Origin: Rostratula benghalensis
Lineage: Eukaryota > Chordata > Aves > Charadriiformes > Rostratulidae
NCBI GenBank assembly: GCA_013399305.1
Contig: VXAI01000018.1
Location: forward strand, 757,126-821,125
Direction: 5' to 3'
DNA length: 64,000 nucleotides
This document shows, piece after piece, positions 1 through 12,500 of the stretch. Position 1 is the stretch's first letter. Every line of letters begins with the position of its first letter. The notes beneath the pieces were generated by a model. That model had not been told where the DNA came from and did no database searches. It saw only the letters and a program-made list of their open reading frames with translations. The translations under genes and the position numbers were made by a program.

Positions 1-20
1 CCCCCCCCCCCCCCCCCCCC
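1..20. repeat. Poly(C) tract at window edge
   Basis: Twenty C in a row from the first base; the tract may extend left of the window. Confidence 0.95.
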
Positions 21-2516
21 AAAGGAGTCATCTCACACCTCGGGCACTTCCCGTGAGCATCACCCGGTGCTGGATCCCAGCAGAGGGATGGTGCTCACTG
101 TCTCATTCGTTTTATCTAGACAACCCAGTGACTGTGACTGCAGTGGAGCTGCAGATGGAGGTTTTCTACTCTTTGCTCGCACTGTCGTAGTTATGAAACA
201 ATCGCAGGAGAGCGGCTGGGCTGGCTCTGCCCATCCTGCCGTCCTTCCCACTGCTCTTTTCCCAGCAGTCCAAAAGCACGGAGCCGTATTTACACTGGGG
301 TGTCCCATGGGAGTTCCCCAGGTGACGTGTACACAGGACTGGTGGCAGCTACACAAACCCGGGGGGCTCACCCAGGTTTGTCCTCTCAGGCAGATGCTTC
401 TCAGCCCCTCGCTGAGGAGGGGACTCGCTGTCACCCACAGTTTGCTTTCACACTTCCTTGGCCGTTTGTGAACCTCTCTTTGCCACGGCAGACTCTGATT
501 TATGCTGCTATGCGAAGCGTTAATTAACAGCAATTTTGCCTTCATTGGAGCTCAAAGAGAGCAGCCAGTGAAGCATTCACACGTTCCTATGCTGCTTTTG
601 CAGCCTGCGGAAAGGTGCTCGCCTGCTCCCCTTTGGAAGCTGCAGCCCACTTGTGCTGACCCTGCTAGCTCAGGGGACTTCGCCGGTGGCTTTTTCTGAC
701 GTTCCCCAACTGGAAGGGCTGTTGGTCTCTTTTCACATCTCACAGCACGTTTCTGTGCGAGTGCTATTTTTTTCAGTTGGTTTCCCAAGGAAACGAGGCT
801 TACGTGATTATCCTGTGTTTGTGTGGGAGAGGGAAAGAGAATCGGTCTCTTTTTAATAACTTTTAAACCTGTTGGGCAGCTGCACCCAAATTAGGCAGCA
901 AAGTTAGAGGTAGCACCTTCTACAGATGTTATATTCATGCAAGCAGGCTGCATTGAGAGGAAAACTATGGCATTTGTGTTGCTGCTGGAAAGAGCCTGAA
1001 CCAGGGAGAGCTTAACCCCACTGTAGACACCAGAGAACACACACAAAACGTCCTGCTTGTACAAGAGAGACTGGTTGCCCCGTCAGCATTGTGTAATAGG
1101 AAATAAAGTGGGTGAAATATTTATACAGGGCCCACATGCATAAAAAACACCTAAGAAGGGCAGAGCTAGCAAGAGAGCTTGGCTGGGAGTCATGGAGCGG
1201 GGAGAACTGATGCTGTGCACCAGCCAGGATCTGCCTCTCAAAATGTGGACTGAAAACCCAGGTTTTCAATCCCTAACTCTGCTGAAAGTCTGAGTCCTTT
1301 GATAAATACCAGAATTGCCTTAGGCCTCAACAGTTTGAAAATTAGAGCCTTCCTGAGGAATCCCTCTTTGCTACCCTCCTGACACTGCCTCAGCGGCTCG
1401 AGGAAGCATCTGCAGACACAGATCACATGGCTGCAATTAATTTTTTCACCAGCTCTCGAAAAATCTTTCAAAGAAGGGATTTTCCCATTCTACCACGTGC
1501 TCCCTTTCGTGTGGGCCCCAGCTTTGATGTTCATGGGGGAAGGCAGCTGGGACGTGAGGGCAGCAGACAGCACAGTTCAGTCGTGTGTGCAAAAGAAAAG
1601 GAAGAAACAGATCCAAAGCGAGAAACAAAAAGTTTTTTTCCAGCTCCAAAGTGGGAAGTTTCAGCAGACGGCACACAGCACGAGGAGACTTCTTTCCTTG
1701 CTAATTTATTCTTGGGCTTTCAGGCTGTTTTATTTAGGTTAGATTCCAATACACGCTGAGCTTGGATTAAAGCGATTTCCCTTCCCTCTATTTACGAGAT
1801 GGCAAAGGATCAGGGGGCTACTGGGCTGTGCAGAGCAGGAGCTCTGCCGAGCGCTTTGCTCACCCAACACACCCCATCGAGTTCAACACATTCTCCAGTT
1901 TTGTTAGGCGGTGCTAATGCTTTCTGCTTAAGAGGGGATTAGGACGGCCTGCCTCAAACTTCACAGCCCCCCTCCTGCCCTGCTCTCCCCTTCCTGGGTC
2001 CTGGCATTTGCAATAAGGAGTAAATCACTGCAAGATTTATCCCTGCTGCGTGTTATTTTGCGGTAGCAGTGGCTTCCGTTGTTTAACCAGTATGGCCAAA
2101 GAGTTTATTTCCAACTACGCTCCTGGAGCTCTGGTGCAAACCCAGTCCTTGGGTTTACAGTGGCTTGAGACAAAAGCACTGGATGTCACCTTCTAAATAC
2201 ACGAAGCTCTGAACAGCCCCATGTTTTAGCTTTAGAAGTTGGTCAGGATGCTTGGGGGGCAGGCGCAGGCTGAGTTCAGGCTCTTGGATCATAGTCTCAT
2301 CTGCCTGGCTGTCTGCCACCTATGTTCCCACTTGGTAAAACTGGGATTCTGCTTGCAAATCTCAGCTTTTTTATTGTGTTAGAAGGGAACATGAACTCCA
2401 AGTTTCTGCCTGTTTGTCCTTTCAGCTCAGCAGCCAAGGTATGGCAGGAGCAGGGCCGGTAGCCGCCTGCCCTCTGTGCACTGCACCACAGCCCCTGTCC
2501 TCTGTCACAGTGTCAG
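21..2516. other. No gene seen
   Basis: Unique sequence of mixed GC. The longest open frames (161 codons minus, 60-545; 134 codons plus, 67-471) overlap antisense and are rich in Ser, Cys and Trp, with no family resemblance. Confidence 0.7.
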
Positions 2517-2680
2517 AGCTCTCAGAGCTTTCATTTCCATGTTTTCTCCCAAAGTCAAAGAGCACAACAAGCCCTTGGTAGATATTTTCTGCATTTAAAG
2601 CTCTCAGAGCTTTCATTTCCATGTTTTCTCCCAAAGTCAAAGAGCACAACAAGCCCTTGGTAGATATTTTCTGCATTTAA
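2517..2680. repeat. Perfect 82-bp tandem duplication
   Basis: Bases 2517-2598 are repeated base for base at 2599-2680, both copies starting AGCTCTCAGAGC and ending CTGCATTTAA. I found no mismatch between copies. Nothing about the unit suggests a mobile element or a gene. Perfect identity points to a recent duplication or to an assembly artefact. Confidence 0.95.
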
Positions 2681-3139
2681 ACCTTCCTATTAAAATTCAT
2701 AACTCTGCTGGCTGCTACAAATCAAGGACTAACAGAGTTGCTAGTGTTAGGATATATTGTGAATTTTTCCATCCCTGCTTAATCCATCAGCAGGGCAGTG
2801 AAAACTACCTGGTTGCCTCTGTTCAAGGAAGCTTTGTGACTTTATTCCTGCCCATCTCAGATGATCTCCAGGTACCAACCCCCTTTTCTCCCACACTGTC
2901 TATCAGATGAACATAATGTAACCTCAGAGCAGTTAGTCTCAACCCCCGTTCAGCCTGGGAGGTGGTTACTTTGATTTCACACTAAGGAATTCTTTGTGTG
3001 TCCAAAAGCTTGTTCCACTTTACCCCCTGCAAGTATGTACGCAGTCTAATAAATGATGCTGCCACTCTGTACAAAACTTGCTGCATTTTATCCTCATACC
3101 TCCAACAATTCTAGTTCTGCTGTGCTGATGGCTGATGTT

Positions 3140-3143
<4 letters not shown>

Positions 3144-3171
<28 letters not shown>
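3144..3171. repeat. Poly(T), 28 bases
   Basis: Uninterrupted T run. Reading the minus strand, no polyadenylation signal precedes it, so a retrocopy tail is not supported. Confidence 0.9.
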
Positions 3172-6100
3172 AGCTTGGATGGCAGGAGTTTGCGTGGCTT
3201 GAATTTACCTGCCAGGTGGTTGCTGTGATGGATAGATTTCCACAGAAGTAAAGGCTGAGCCAAGAGGAGGGAGAGGAAAGCCCTGTGCAGCCTTCCCCAG
3301 CGTGCAGAGGGAGGCTGAGCTGTCACTGCCATTAATCAGAGAGCTGTCAGCGCTGAGAGCAACCACTCCAGAGACCCCACTTCTCTTACAGAGGGGAATA
3401 ACAGCCCTGGGGAAGAAAGAGCCACAGATAGGAAAGGCATCTGTGAGGGACTCTGCCAACGCAGCATCTCCCTGGTCGTGGTGAAAGTTAGGGGCTGGCT
3501 TCATTTTGTAATGAGCAAAGAGATTATTAGCAAAGGACAGGACTGGATGGAGCTGATAAGGTGCCCTGCACACATGTGAAGATTTAATCCCCAGTTGCCA
3601 CCTGTCCTACTATCCTAAGTGCCGACTTCCTAGGGGGAAAGCATGGAAAACTGGAACCTCAGTGCCCACTATCTCAAGGTGCTGGTAACAACTTCATGTA
3701 ACCTGTGCTGAAAAGCAGTTTCACTGCCAGAACTCTCCAGCCTGGAGGAGGGCTGCAGTGGGAGATGGTGTAAAAGAGCACCGTGCAGGCAGTTCAGTGT
3801 CTTTATTATGTTGGTAACACATCAGGATAATTCTCCTACAAGCTGTACTAACGTACCAGCCTGGCAGCAATAAAGTATTTACGCTTGCAAAATGCATAAT
3901 TTACCCATATGGAGCATTTACAAGTCACACTGATTTCTCATGAGTATATGCATATGTTCATCTAGGTACCCATGCCTATATATTTAGCCGTATTAAAAGA
4001 GACACACTTTGATTGCATCTGATTTGGTGAGTGATCGAGCTCACTCGCATCTATGGTTTGTTGTCGTTGTTATTTACCACTCTCCCAGTCTGAGTCATCC
4101 ACATTTCTTGTTAGTAATGATTCCAGATTTTCCTCCAGATCATTGATACAAGTATTGACATGGCACTGGGATGAGGAGCCATCCCCAAATGCCAGTACTG
4201 GGCACGTCCTCACTTAGGGCTGCCTCTCTATCAGCAATTCTATCCAGAGATCTGTTTGCATATGCTAACAAGGAGCTGCAGATGTTTTGCCAAAGATTTC
4301 AGGGGAGGTAAGACTCAGACCCATGCGAGTTGTCACAATTGATTCCATAAATTGGATTGCGTTGAGTTTTTGCTCAACTGCCAAGATTTTGCTCTGGAGG
4401 TAAGGCGGGGCAGGAGCAAACAGACCTCATCTAATTTCATGGGAAATTTGCTTCTTTCAGGGGGTTTTTGCAGTGGAAGAAATGCTCATGTATAAGGAAT
4501 GTATTTTAAGCAATCAGCACACTCCCAGCATCCTTGTCATTACCTGGAACATCTATAACCTGATGTGCAGAAATATCTTGCCAGGTATCATGGAAAATGT
4601 ATCAAAATACATTTTCTATTGTCCAGAGAAATAACAAACATCAGAATCAATTTGGCCTTTCATATGCTTTTTCTTAGTAAATCTTTGAGCCATTAACCTT
4701 GAGAAGGTCAATCCATTGTCCTCATTGAATTCAAGTAAAGCAACATTTAAAGTAATATTTAGAAGCACAATTTATTCACAGTTTCTTGATACGCTACTGG
4801 TTCCTAACCTATTACACCAAATTAGCCTTTTTGCTTCCCTTGTCACCTGCCCAGCATCACCATCCTCTGCTCCCCTTCGCAGGGGCTGTCAGGAATGTGG
4901 AAATGAGGTAAGATGAGTGAAGAAGTAGATAGGGCCATCTTTCATCTAAAGAAAGCCTGAGTAATGCATGTAACTTGGAGGCAGATTTATTGTCACAGTA
5001 CAACACAAAGTACACCACATTTTGGTGGAAAGGAAAATTTTTCATCCAGCCTTACAAGCCTTATTCAAACCTCGCTGAAGTCACCCAATAAGTGGGACTG
5101 CTCCTGTAAAGTCCTGGATTGCACACTCAATACAGATTAGTATTATTAAAGCATAAGTTGATTGTGGCTGTTCCAAAGTCACTTTGGTATGAGAAAAATC
5201 TTCTCATCTGGTTCACTTTAATCAGTCCTGGATAACACCTGGAGTGGACACCAAGCTACGCTGAAAGGAAAAGGCAAGTCAGAGGAAATCAGGGATGTCT
5301 TTGAGGAGAGATCACTGGGACACAGAAGGCAAATGTAAAGGCTGTTCTGCTCCTCTGAGGATCAAGAACAAATTCCATTCTTTTCTGCAACACAGACATG
5401 AGGCCCAGAACAACATTTCTGGAGTGAGAGCACTGATCTTGCCTCATCCCTAGCCCACTTCCTAAATCACCCTTTCCTGGATGTAGTGAGGTCATCTCCC
5501 AGCCTCCTCCTGTCTGGAGGGATGGCAGGCACTGAATTCTCCACAGATGGCTCAGCTTTATTTTGTTACTCCCCATGCTCAGGATCAGTGCCTGCTTGTC
5601 TTTTGTTCCCTAAAAAGGGGGATCAAGAGTGGGTTTTCACTGCCCTTCCCAAGGTCAAACACAGACGCTTTGGGATGCCATAACCATCACCCAGCCATCC
5701 CATCCTCCCTCTTCTTCGTGGACATGGAGGAGCCAGTGAGTCTCATGTGTTGGGTTGGTCCTCTGAGATGTGACTGTAGCGTGGTTCAAAGTGCTGCAAA
5801 AATGTGGTTCTTTTGCATGTCTCAAAGTCTCATGGGCTGAGACTGCAGTTCAGGTAATTCCTGAGAACTATCACTGTGTGCTTGTGCCATGTCCTCTCCT
5901 GGAAGCACCAAGGCTTTTGTCTCCACACCCACGAGAGATTTCTTCCATTTCAGATGGGAAGAAACGGAGAAGTTCAGAATGCTCCAGGGGAAGAAATGGT
6001 TTTAGTGACCTGAGGAGATTTCCAAACTGCACCCTCTAAAGAAAATCCCCTTCCAGTTAAGACAAGTACCAAAACTAGAGATTTTTCATGGTCTGAGAAT

Positions 6101-7200
6101 AAAAATAAACGTTAAATATTTTGGACTCTAAAACCATTACACGTAAGTGATATGAAAATAGGTTTCATTTTGATTTAGATGTTTTGTCATTCCTCTTTTA
6201 GGTTAAAATTGACTCTTTCCTTTGTCCTACATATTTTCAACTTATTTTGAACCCTAAATCAAAACATTTTTTGTTTAAAAAATACAGGCGTACTTGTTTC
6301 AATGTTTCCCCCCAAAGGAAATGATTTTCAACCGAGAAATTTGTCAAATCAGCTCCCCTCAACAATTTTGGCTTTAATAAATTGTACTTTCCTAAAGGGA
6401 AAGAAACCGCAACAACGAACATTTCATAAATATTTTTTTAAAAAATATCCTGACCAGTAACCAGTCCTTGATCTGGGGAACTTGAATTACCTTGGGGCAC
6501 TTGAATGGACCTCACTTGAGTGACCTGGGCATCGTTTTCACACAAATGAGTGAAAAGACTAGGAAAATGCATGCAAACACCTGGAGATCTGGATGAAAAC
6601 TCTTTTGGGCAATTCAATGTGCCTCAGTCTCCCCATCCGTGCAGTGAGGCCAATAACACTTAGGAGAGCTGGGTCCAGTGGTGGTGGGGGTGAGAAACAG
6701 GAGGGAGGAGGTAGGAAGCTGCAAGGGCATGCTGCTGGATGAGATCTGCAAGGGACAGATTCAGATGTCTGTCAGCTGGGTTAGCAGCTAAGGTCAGAGG
6801 CAGAGAGGGTCTTGAATGGTTTCTTTTTCTCTAGAAACTCCTGTGCTCTCATTTTCACTCCAAGCAGAATGAAATCAGTTTGAAAGTCCTGAATTCTTCA
6901 GCAACAAAAGCGTGGTTCTGCATCCAGCCCCACTTCTTGCCCCATTTATATTTTGTTAGTTCTACGGAGAACAAACAAATATTCCAAGACTGTGATTTCT
7001 ACCGCCGTAGTTGCCCTGTGGTGCACAGAGCATCGCAGGAGATAGCTCTGGGTCAGGGAAGGGCACTGCTCAAGCTCAGGGTTCAGCGCTCTCCCAGGGA
7101 GCCTGGAGGAAAACATCTTTTAGAGCACTCTGCCTGCACAGCTTCGGGCTGCACATTGTAAATACTCTGTGGAAGTGATTCCATCCCTGACAAAGAAATG

Positions 7201-7224
7201 AAAAAAAAAAAAAAAAAAAAAAAA
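7201..7224. repeat. Poly(A), 24 bases
   Basis: Uninterrupted A run. No AATAAA lies in the 40 bases before it and no retrocopy is recognised upstream. Confidence 0.9.
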
Positions 7225-9466
7225 TTCTTTACTTAGGAAAAACAAACTTGTTTTCTGTCACAGAGGAAAGCTGCAAGCTAAGTCAAGATGTCATTGTTTT
7301 GTTTTCAGGGCACGTAGGTGAAGTCAATAGCAGCCTATCTAGGGCTGGTCCTTGAGGGACCCCTCAGGAAAAACTAGTGGTGCCTCTCATTGAGGAGAGG
7401 AAGGGACTGATCTGCTCTGCTTGTCACTTGGGCACAGGTCAAGAAATAATGAATTTTGTGCGTAGAAAAGTTAGGCAAAAATGTAGGAATGACGGCTGTC
7501 AGGGGGGAAGGTGAAGTGTGACAGGATCTGCCCAGAGCACTGTGGGATCTGTCTCCAGGGTTCTTTGTTTCAGGCTGCTCCCATCCTTAGGGATGGCTGG
7601 TTCTGCCCTGGGGCAGGGGGTAGGGTAATCTAGAGATGTCTCAGGGTCCCTCCCAGCCCCTTTTCTCTAGGTCTGTAAAAGGTCTCTGCTATAAACAGGG
7701 CTGTAATGTTTCTCATTTGGTTATTCAGTCCGCAGAAGGACCCCAGGAGGGAGCACGAGACACTTTCAGCCAATTTCAGGCAGCCTGGTGATTAAGGGCA
7801 GGGAGAACTGGTGGGTGGTAAGATACGCACTTTTCCTTTCAATGCTTTGTCACTGTGCTGCTTTAACTCTTCCACATCCACAGCACCCAGCTGCTGCAGT
7901 GCCTGTCTTGTGTGTCTTCCAGAAATGTCACTGATGCTCTGGGGAAAAAACAGCAGCCAGTAGAGATCCAGGAATCCACATTTTGTTGACTCCCTATTGA
8001 AAATGGGTTGGATTTTTAAGGAAAAAAAAAATCAAATTCCAACATGACTGTTCACAAAAATCACTATCATTAAAACAGTCAGTGCCAGACAGGACCTAAA
8101 ATCTAGTGTAAAAATGGAAGTGGGACCCACGGTATAACTGTTTAATATTTTGCAGAGGATAGGAGAAATCAAAACATAAAAAGAAATTAGGATCTTGTAA
8201 AGGACAGACTCATCGCAGAGCCTATTCTTGACATATATTTTTTCTTTATAGCTCAGGACCAGAAGGGACTGACTCTATAAGGAATCAGAGGGCAGTCGCC
8301 ACTGAGGGTGGGAAATAATTACTTTAAAATTGCAAAATAATGTTAACTAAGATGAAGAGGCAAAACATGGTGCAGCCTTCACGGCAACTCTGGATATATG
8401 CTGCCTTTCACAGAATTACATGGCTGACCTCCGCAGCTACAAATAGTGTGACAAACAGCAAATGACTCAAGAATAAAAGAAAAATAACACTGAGATGTCA
8501 TTAAACCTGAAGTAAATAGTTGACAAAGCAACTCAAGGAGCCACTTTCTCATCAGAATGCCACAGTCCTGACCTTGGCAAGAAATCAAGTGGATCCATCC
8601 AGAATAATCTCCCTGCTTCACATTCAGCATAATTTAGAAGTTATGAAGTAGTCACATCCTCTAGTGCCCTTGCTGAGTTTCCATTTATTAAGTGGAGCAT
8701 TCAGTATCATTCTCTCCTTTTCATGCCACAACTTCTTGTTAAAATACAAAGGTGGAATGGAAGAAAAAGGCTCTGTGTAAAATCCTGGCTGAAAGATCAT
8801 GACCTCAAGAATAAACATCCGTCAATCAAAGAGCCATACAGGCTGCTCAGAGATGGAAAAGTGCTGTGATAAGGATGGAAGAGTGCTACAAACCAAAAAA
8901 GAGGCACACCTAATAATTTGATTTTTAAGAGAAGCACTTTACCACTGCTGCCTTTGAAGGATTGGCTTATTCAGTGTTTCGCAGACATAGGAAATACAGA
9001 AGGAGTCAGACCTGGAGATGTGCACGCAGTCCAGTCATGGGCAACCTCCATCCACTCAGGCTCTTCTCCAGCAGGACACAAAGCCAGGCACTGGGATGGA
9101 AGCCTGCCCAGAGCAGGGTGTGACTGTGCAGGCTCGCTCTGCTGATGCCAGAATGACAGCGCTTTACCCTTGGCTCTATCCCTGCCTCAGCCTTAGAGCT
9201 CCCTTTGCTCTAGGTTCTTGACCTTGGGGAATTTCCAGGTTGGAGAGGAGACTTCCATTCACACATGGTGCTATGGAGTTCTCCCAGGGTAACTGCAAAG
9301 CTTTTGTTTCATTAGCACAGCATCAATTGTCTCCAGCTTTTCTATTGCTCCTTTAATGAACAGCATTATCTGTATTTCGACACCACGAATTAACAGAATC
9401 AGAGAATGAAATGATTCAATCCACAAGTGTTTTTGCAGGTTCGTGGTATTCTTGTTAATTTAAATG

Positions 9467-9503
9467 AAAGCTATTCCTCAAAAAAAAAAAAAGCTATTCC
9501 TCA
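9467..9503. repeat. Direct repeat across an A-tract
   Basis: The 14-mer AAAGCTATTCCTCA occurs at 9467-9480 and again at 9490-9503, with an A-tract between (9481-9492, overlapping the second copy). It resembles slippage or an emptied retroposition site. Confidence 0.85.
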
Positions 9504-12500
9504 AACATATTTGGGTAACGGCATTGCTACTGTAGCAGAATAATTACTGTAATTGTCATAAATTGTTACCTCAGTGGGAGACACAATGAAGCACAGTTTG
9601 TTCAAAAATGAGGTAGGTGAACCAAGCAGCCCCGGAAAACAATATCCTCCTCTGAATAAATGTCACAGGAAGCTTTAAATTTCATCCTGCTCTAAGTAAC
9701 TTTGGCTGCTTTAATGTTGACAGTTTTGCATACAATTAGCAAGTAAAACCACCTGCCTGAAGATGACTGGGCACACTCAGTCAACCTGTCTGCACCACTG
9801 CCAAGATCTGAGCTGGAGCTACCTTTGCTTATGTACTTTTACTGTATCTACATCTGTGCTCATTTAAGCACAGGAGCTGCTGGAAATGTCAGTCAGGCTT
9901 TGCTGTGATTGCTGTGCTCGTCAGCGATGTCTTGATAAAACCAATAACCTTCCTTCCCTCGCTTTGTGTGTGCCTCCACTATGTGATTCCAGACGCCAGA
10001 ACAGCCACTACTACCTGGATTTCTCATTTGGTCAAACCATCATCCACGCTTCCCATTTGGTAAAGTCATTTTGTAAAATTAAATGAGAAGAAATCTGGAA
10101 AGAAAATCTCCGTATCTGAAAGCCTTTTCTTTAGGGAAGGTCAGCTCTGAGTCTAAGCAGATGGAGCCCTTTTGCAGCTAACGCTTCTGGGTAGTAAACA
10201 GATAAGGGTAACAGCCTTTAACTGATTTTACATCTCTGTGCATGTACCTAACAGTGAGCAAAGGATTTCCTGCAAACTCCTTCCTCAGGCAGTGGCTGCA
10301 GAAGGTTGAAATTTGTCAAGGTGATTTTCCAATTTTAAATGTTATTTTTTTTCCCGCCTGAAGTCAGATATTTCCATTCCGATGGAAGTTTTCTCATTTT
10401 CTGATTTCTTTTTATGATATTGCCTCCCCCCCATTTCTGTTTTTTCTCTCTTCACTGTTTCCAGAGGACAAGGGGGACAGGTGACTAAAACCAATTGAAA
10501 AATTTTTTACTTTAACTCACAATTTACAAAAGGAGAACATATTTTTGTAATTAAGATCCCCCCAACCTCTTTTACCTGTAATCTGTTACCAGCTTTGACA
10601 GCGTTACTGTGACAGGGAGATCTGCTGAACGAATGTGACATTTAATGTGATTACACAGAGACAACCGAAAATCACCTTTACCCGGTTTTACTCTTAGGAT
10701 GTCTTCTAAAGCTGCTGCCCTTTACCAAGTGGGCTGTGTGGTGATCATCTGAGGCACAAGCCTAGATTCCCAGTGAGTCTGGAAAACCACCTACAGCGTG
10801 CTGGAGCTGGTGGGGAAAAGGCTGGAGGGAAGGCAGCGTAAGAGCTGGCTCCCAGGCAGACGAAATTCCTCAATGGGTTATACTCTCTGGTTGGAGTTAG
10901 GCTGGAAATAAAGCAGTGTTCTTCCTCCAAAAGCCATGTGCTTTTAAGAAACCAGACTCATCTGAGTCACCACTCAGTGCCCGCCTGTACAATGGGGTAA
11001 AGGCCAAACTGTTATTCCTTTCGTGCTGGGGTAAGACGGTGTCGTGTCACACCAGGCACTAACGAGATCAAGGTCAGGGTTTGGGGCTCGCTTCAGGCGT
11101 CACCGTGTTTCCCGTAAGGTTCCCACAGACACCCTTGCCGATAATTGCAGGGATGATGTTTTACAGTAATGATGAAATATTGCTTTTGAGAGCAATGCTT
11201 TCACAAATGACAGCAGTTGTGTTCAAAAGAGCAGTTCTGAGGCTGGCTGTGCAGGTAAATTACCCAAAATACCTGTAAGGACAGATAAAATAGCTGGAAC
11301 AACACTAGGGCTAGTACGGTGTCCTGGGGGCATCTAAAGCATTTTTTCCCCTAAATCTTTTAAGTCCAACCTAATAACTTCCTCAGGGAGCTGACAGCCC
11401 TCCCCACAAGGACTTTTTCTGTAAATTTCTTAATGTGCAAAAATAAACACTTGATTTCATCTGACAACAGGAAGACAGATGTTTTGCTTAAGGATGGGAA
11501 TGAGTCAGGTTCTTCTCTGCCTTCTTTGCAATCTGTCCCTGCCTACTTATTACAGAAGCAACGATCTCTGCAAACATACTCGGAGGTCAACCTGGGGTTA
11601 AGGATACAATGACTATGACCAAAGGCTCTCAGGGCAACTCTTCACTTGGACAGATTGAGGCATATTAGTTTATAAAAAGAAGTCAGCATGGTTTACCCAA
11701 AAGAGCAGGATGAACTGTATTTAAACAGCTGAAATCTTGCCTGATTTCTGTTGCCCAGGGCTTCATTTTGGCTGGCTCTAAACCTTCACAGTGGCCCAGC
11801 TACCACAAAATGAAATAAGGCTCCATTCAGGAAAGTAATTCCAGTCCTGCAAAGCTTCTGCTGCCTGACCAGGGAGGATGGACAGACTGTTTTTCAAGAG
11901 AAGAAGAAAAACACTGGAAATGTCATAAGGGAAAGGCTAGGCAGAGTATAACTGTTCCATGTACCATGATGGAGCTTGCATAAGAAGAGTTAAAGGACGT
12001 AAGATCCAACGAGGACAGACTTAGCCTGGAAGTTAGAAAGTTTTCAGTCATCAGAGGAGTGGATTTTTGGAGAGTCTCTTCACAGTAATAATAAGAGCAT
12101 GCTCTCAGATGCATTTATGGACAGGTCTATGTAACTCAGCTGGGGTTGGTCACCACAACCCAAGAGGGTTTCTACCATCTTATGTCTCACATGCCCTATG
12201 CTGGTGGAAGGCAGCCCCAGGAGACTGTCTGAACGCAGTCACCTGTCCCTCCAGGGTAATCTGCTTGGGGAGCATCTTTCATACAGACTTCTGAGATCAG
12301 AAAAAATTCTAAGTCCTGTAATAAGGAGAGTGAAACAAAGGCAAAGCAGGCACTAAGCTTTGTCAGCTACACTTTCTCTGCACTCTGCCTCTCGCTCTCT
12401 GTTTTTGGGCCTACATGAACAGACACTCGAGACAGAGAGAGGTGATGGAGTCACTGCTCTGTTCATGCTCAACTCCCGTATTTCTGACTTCTGTTCATTT

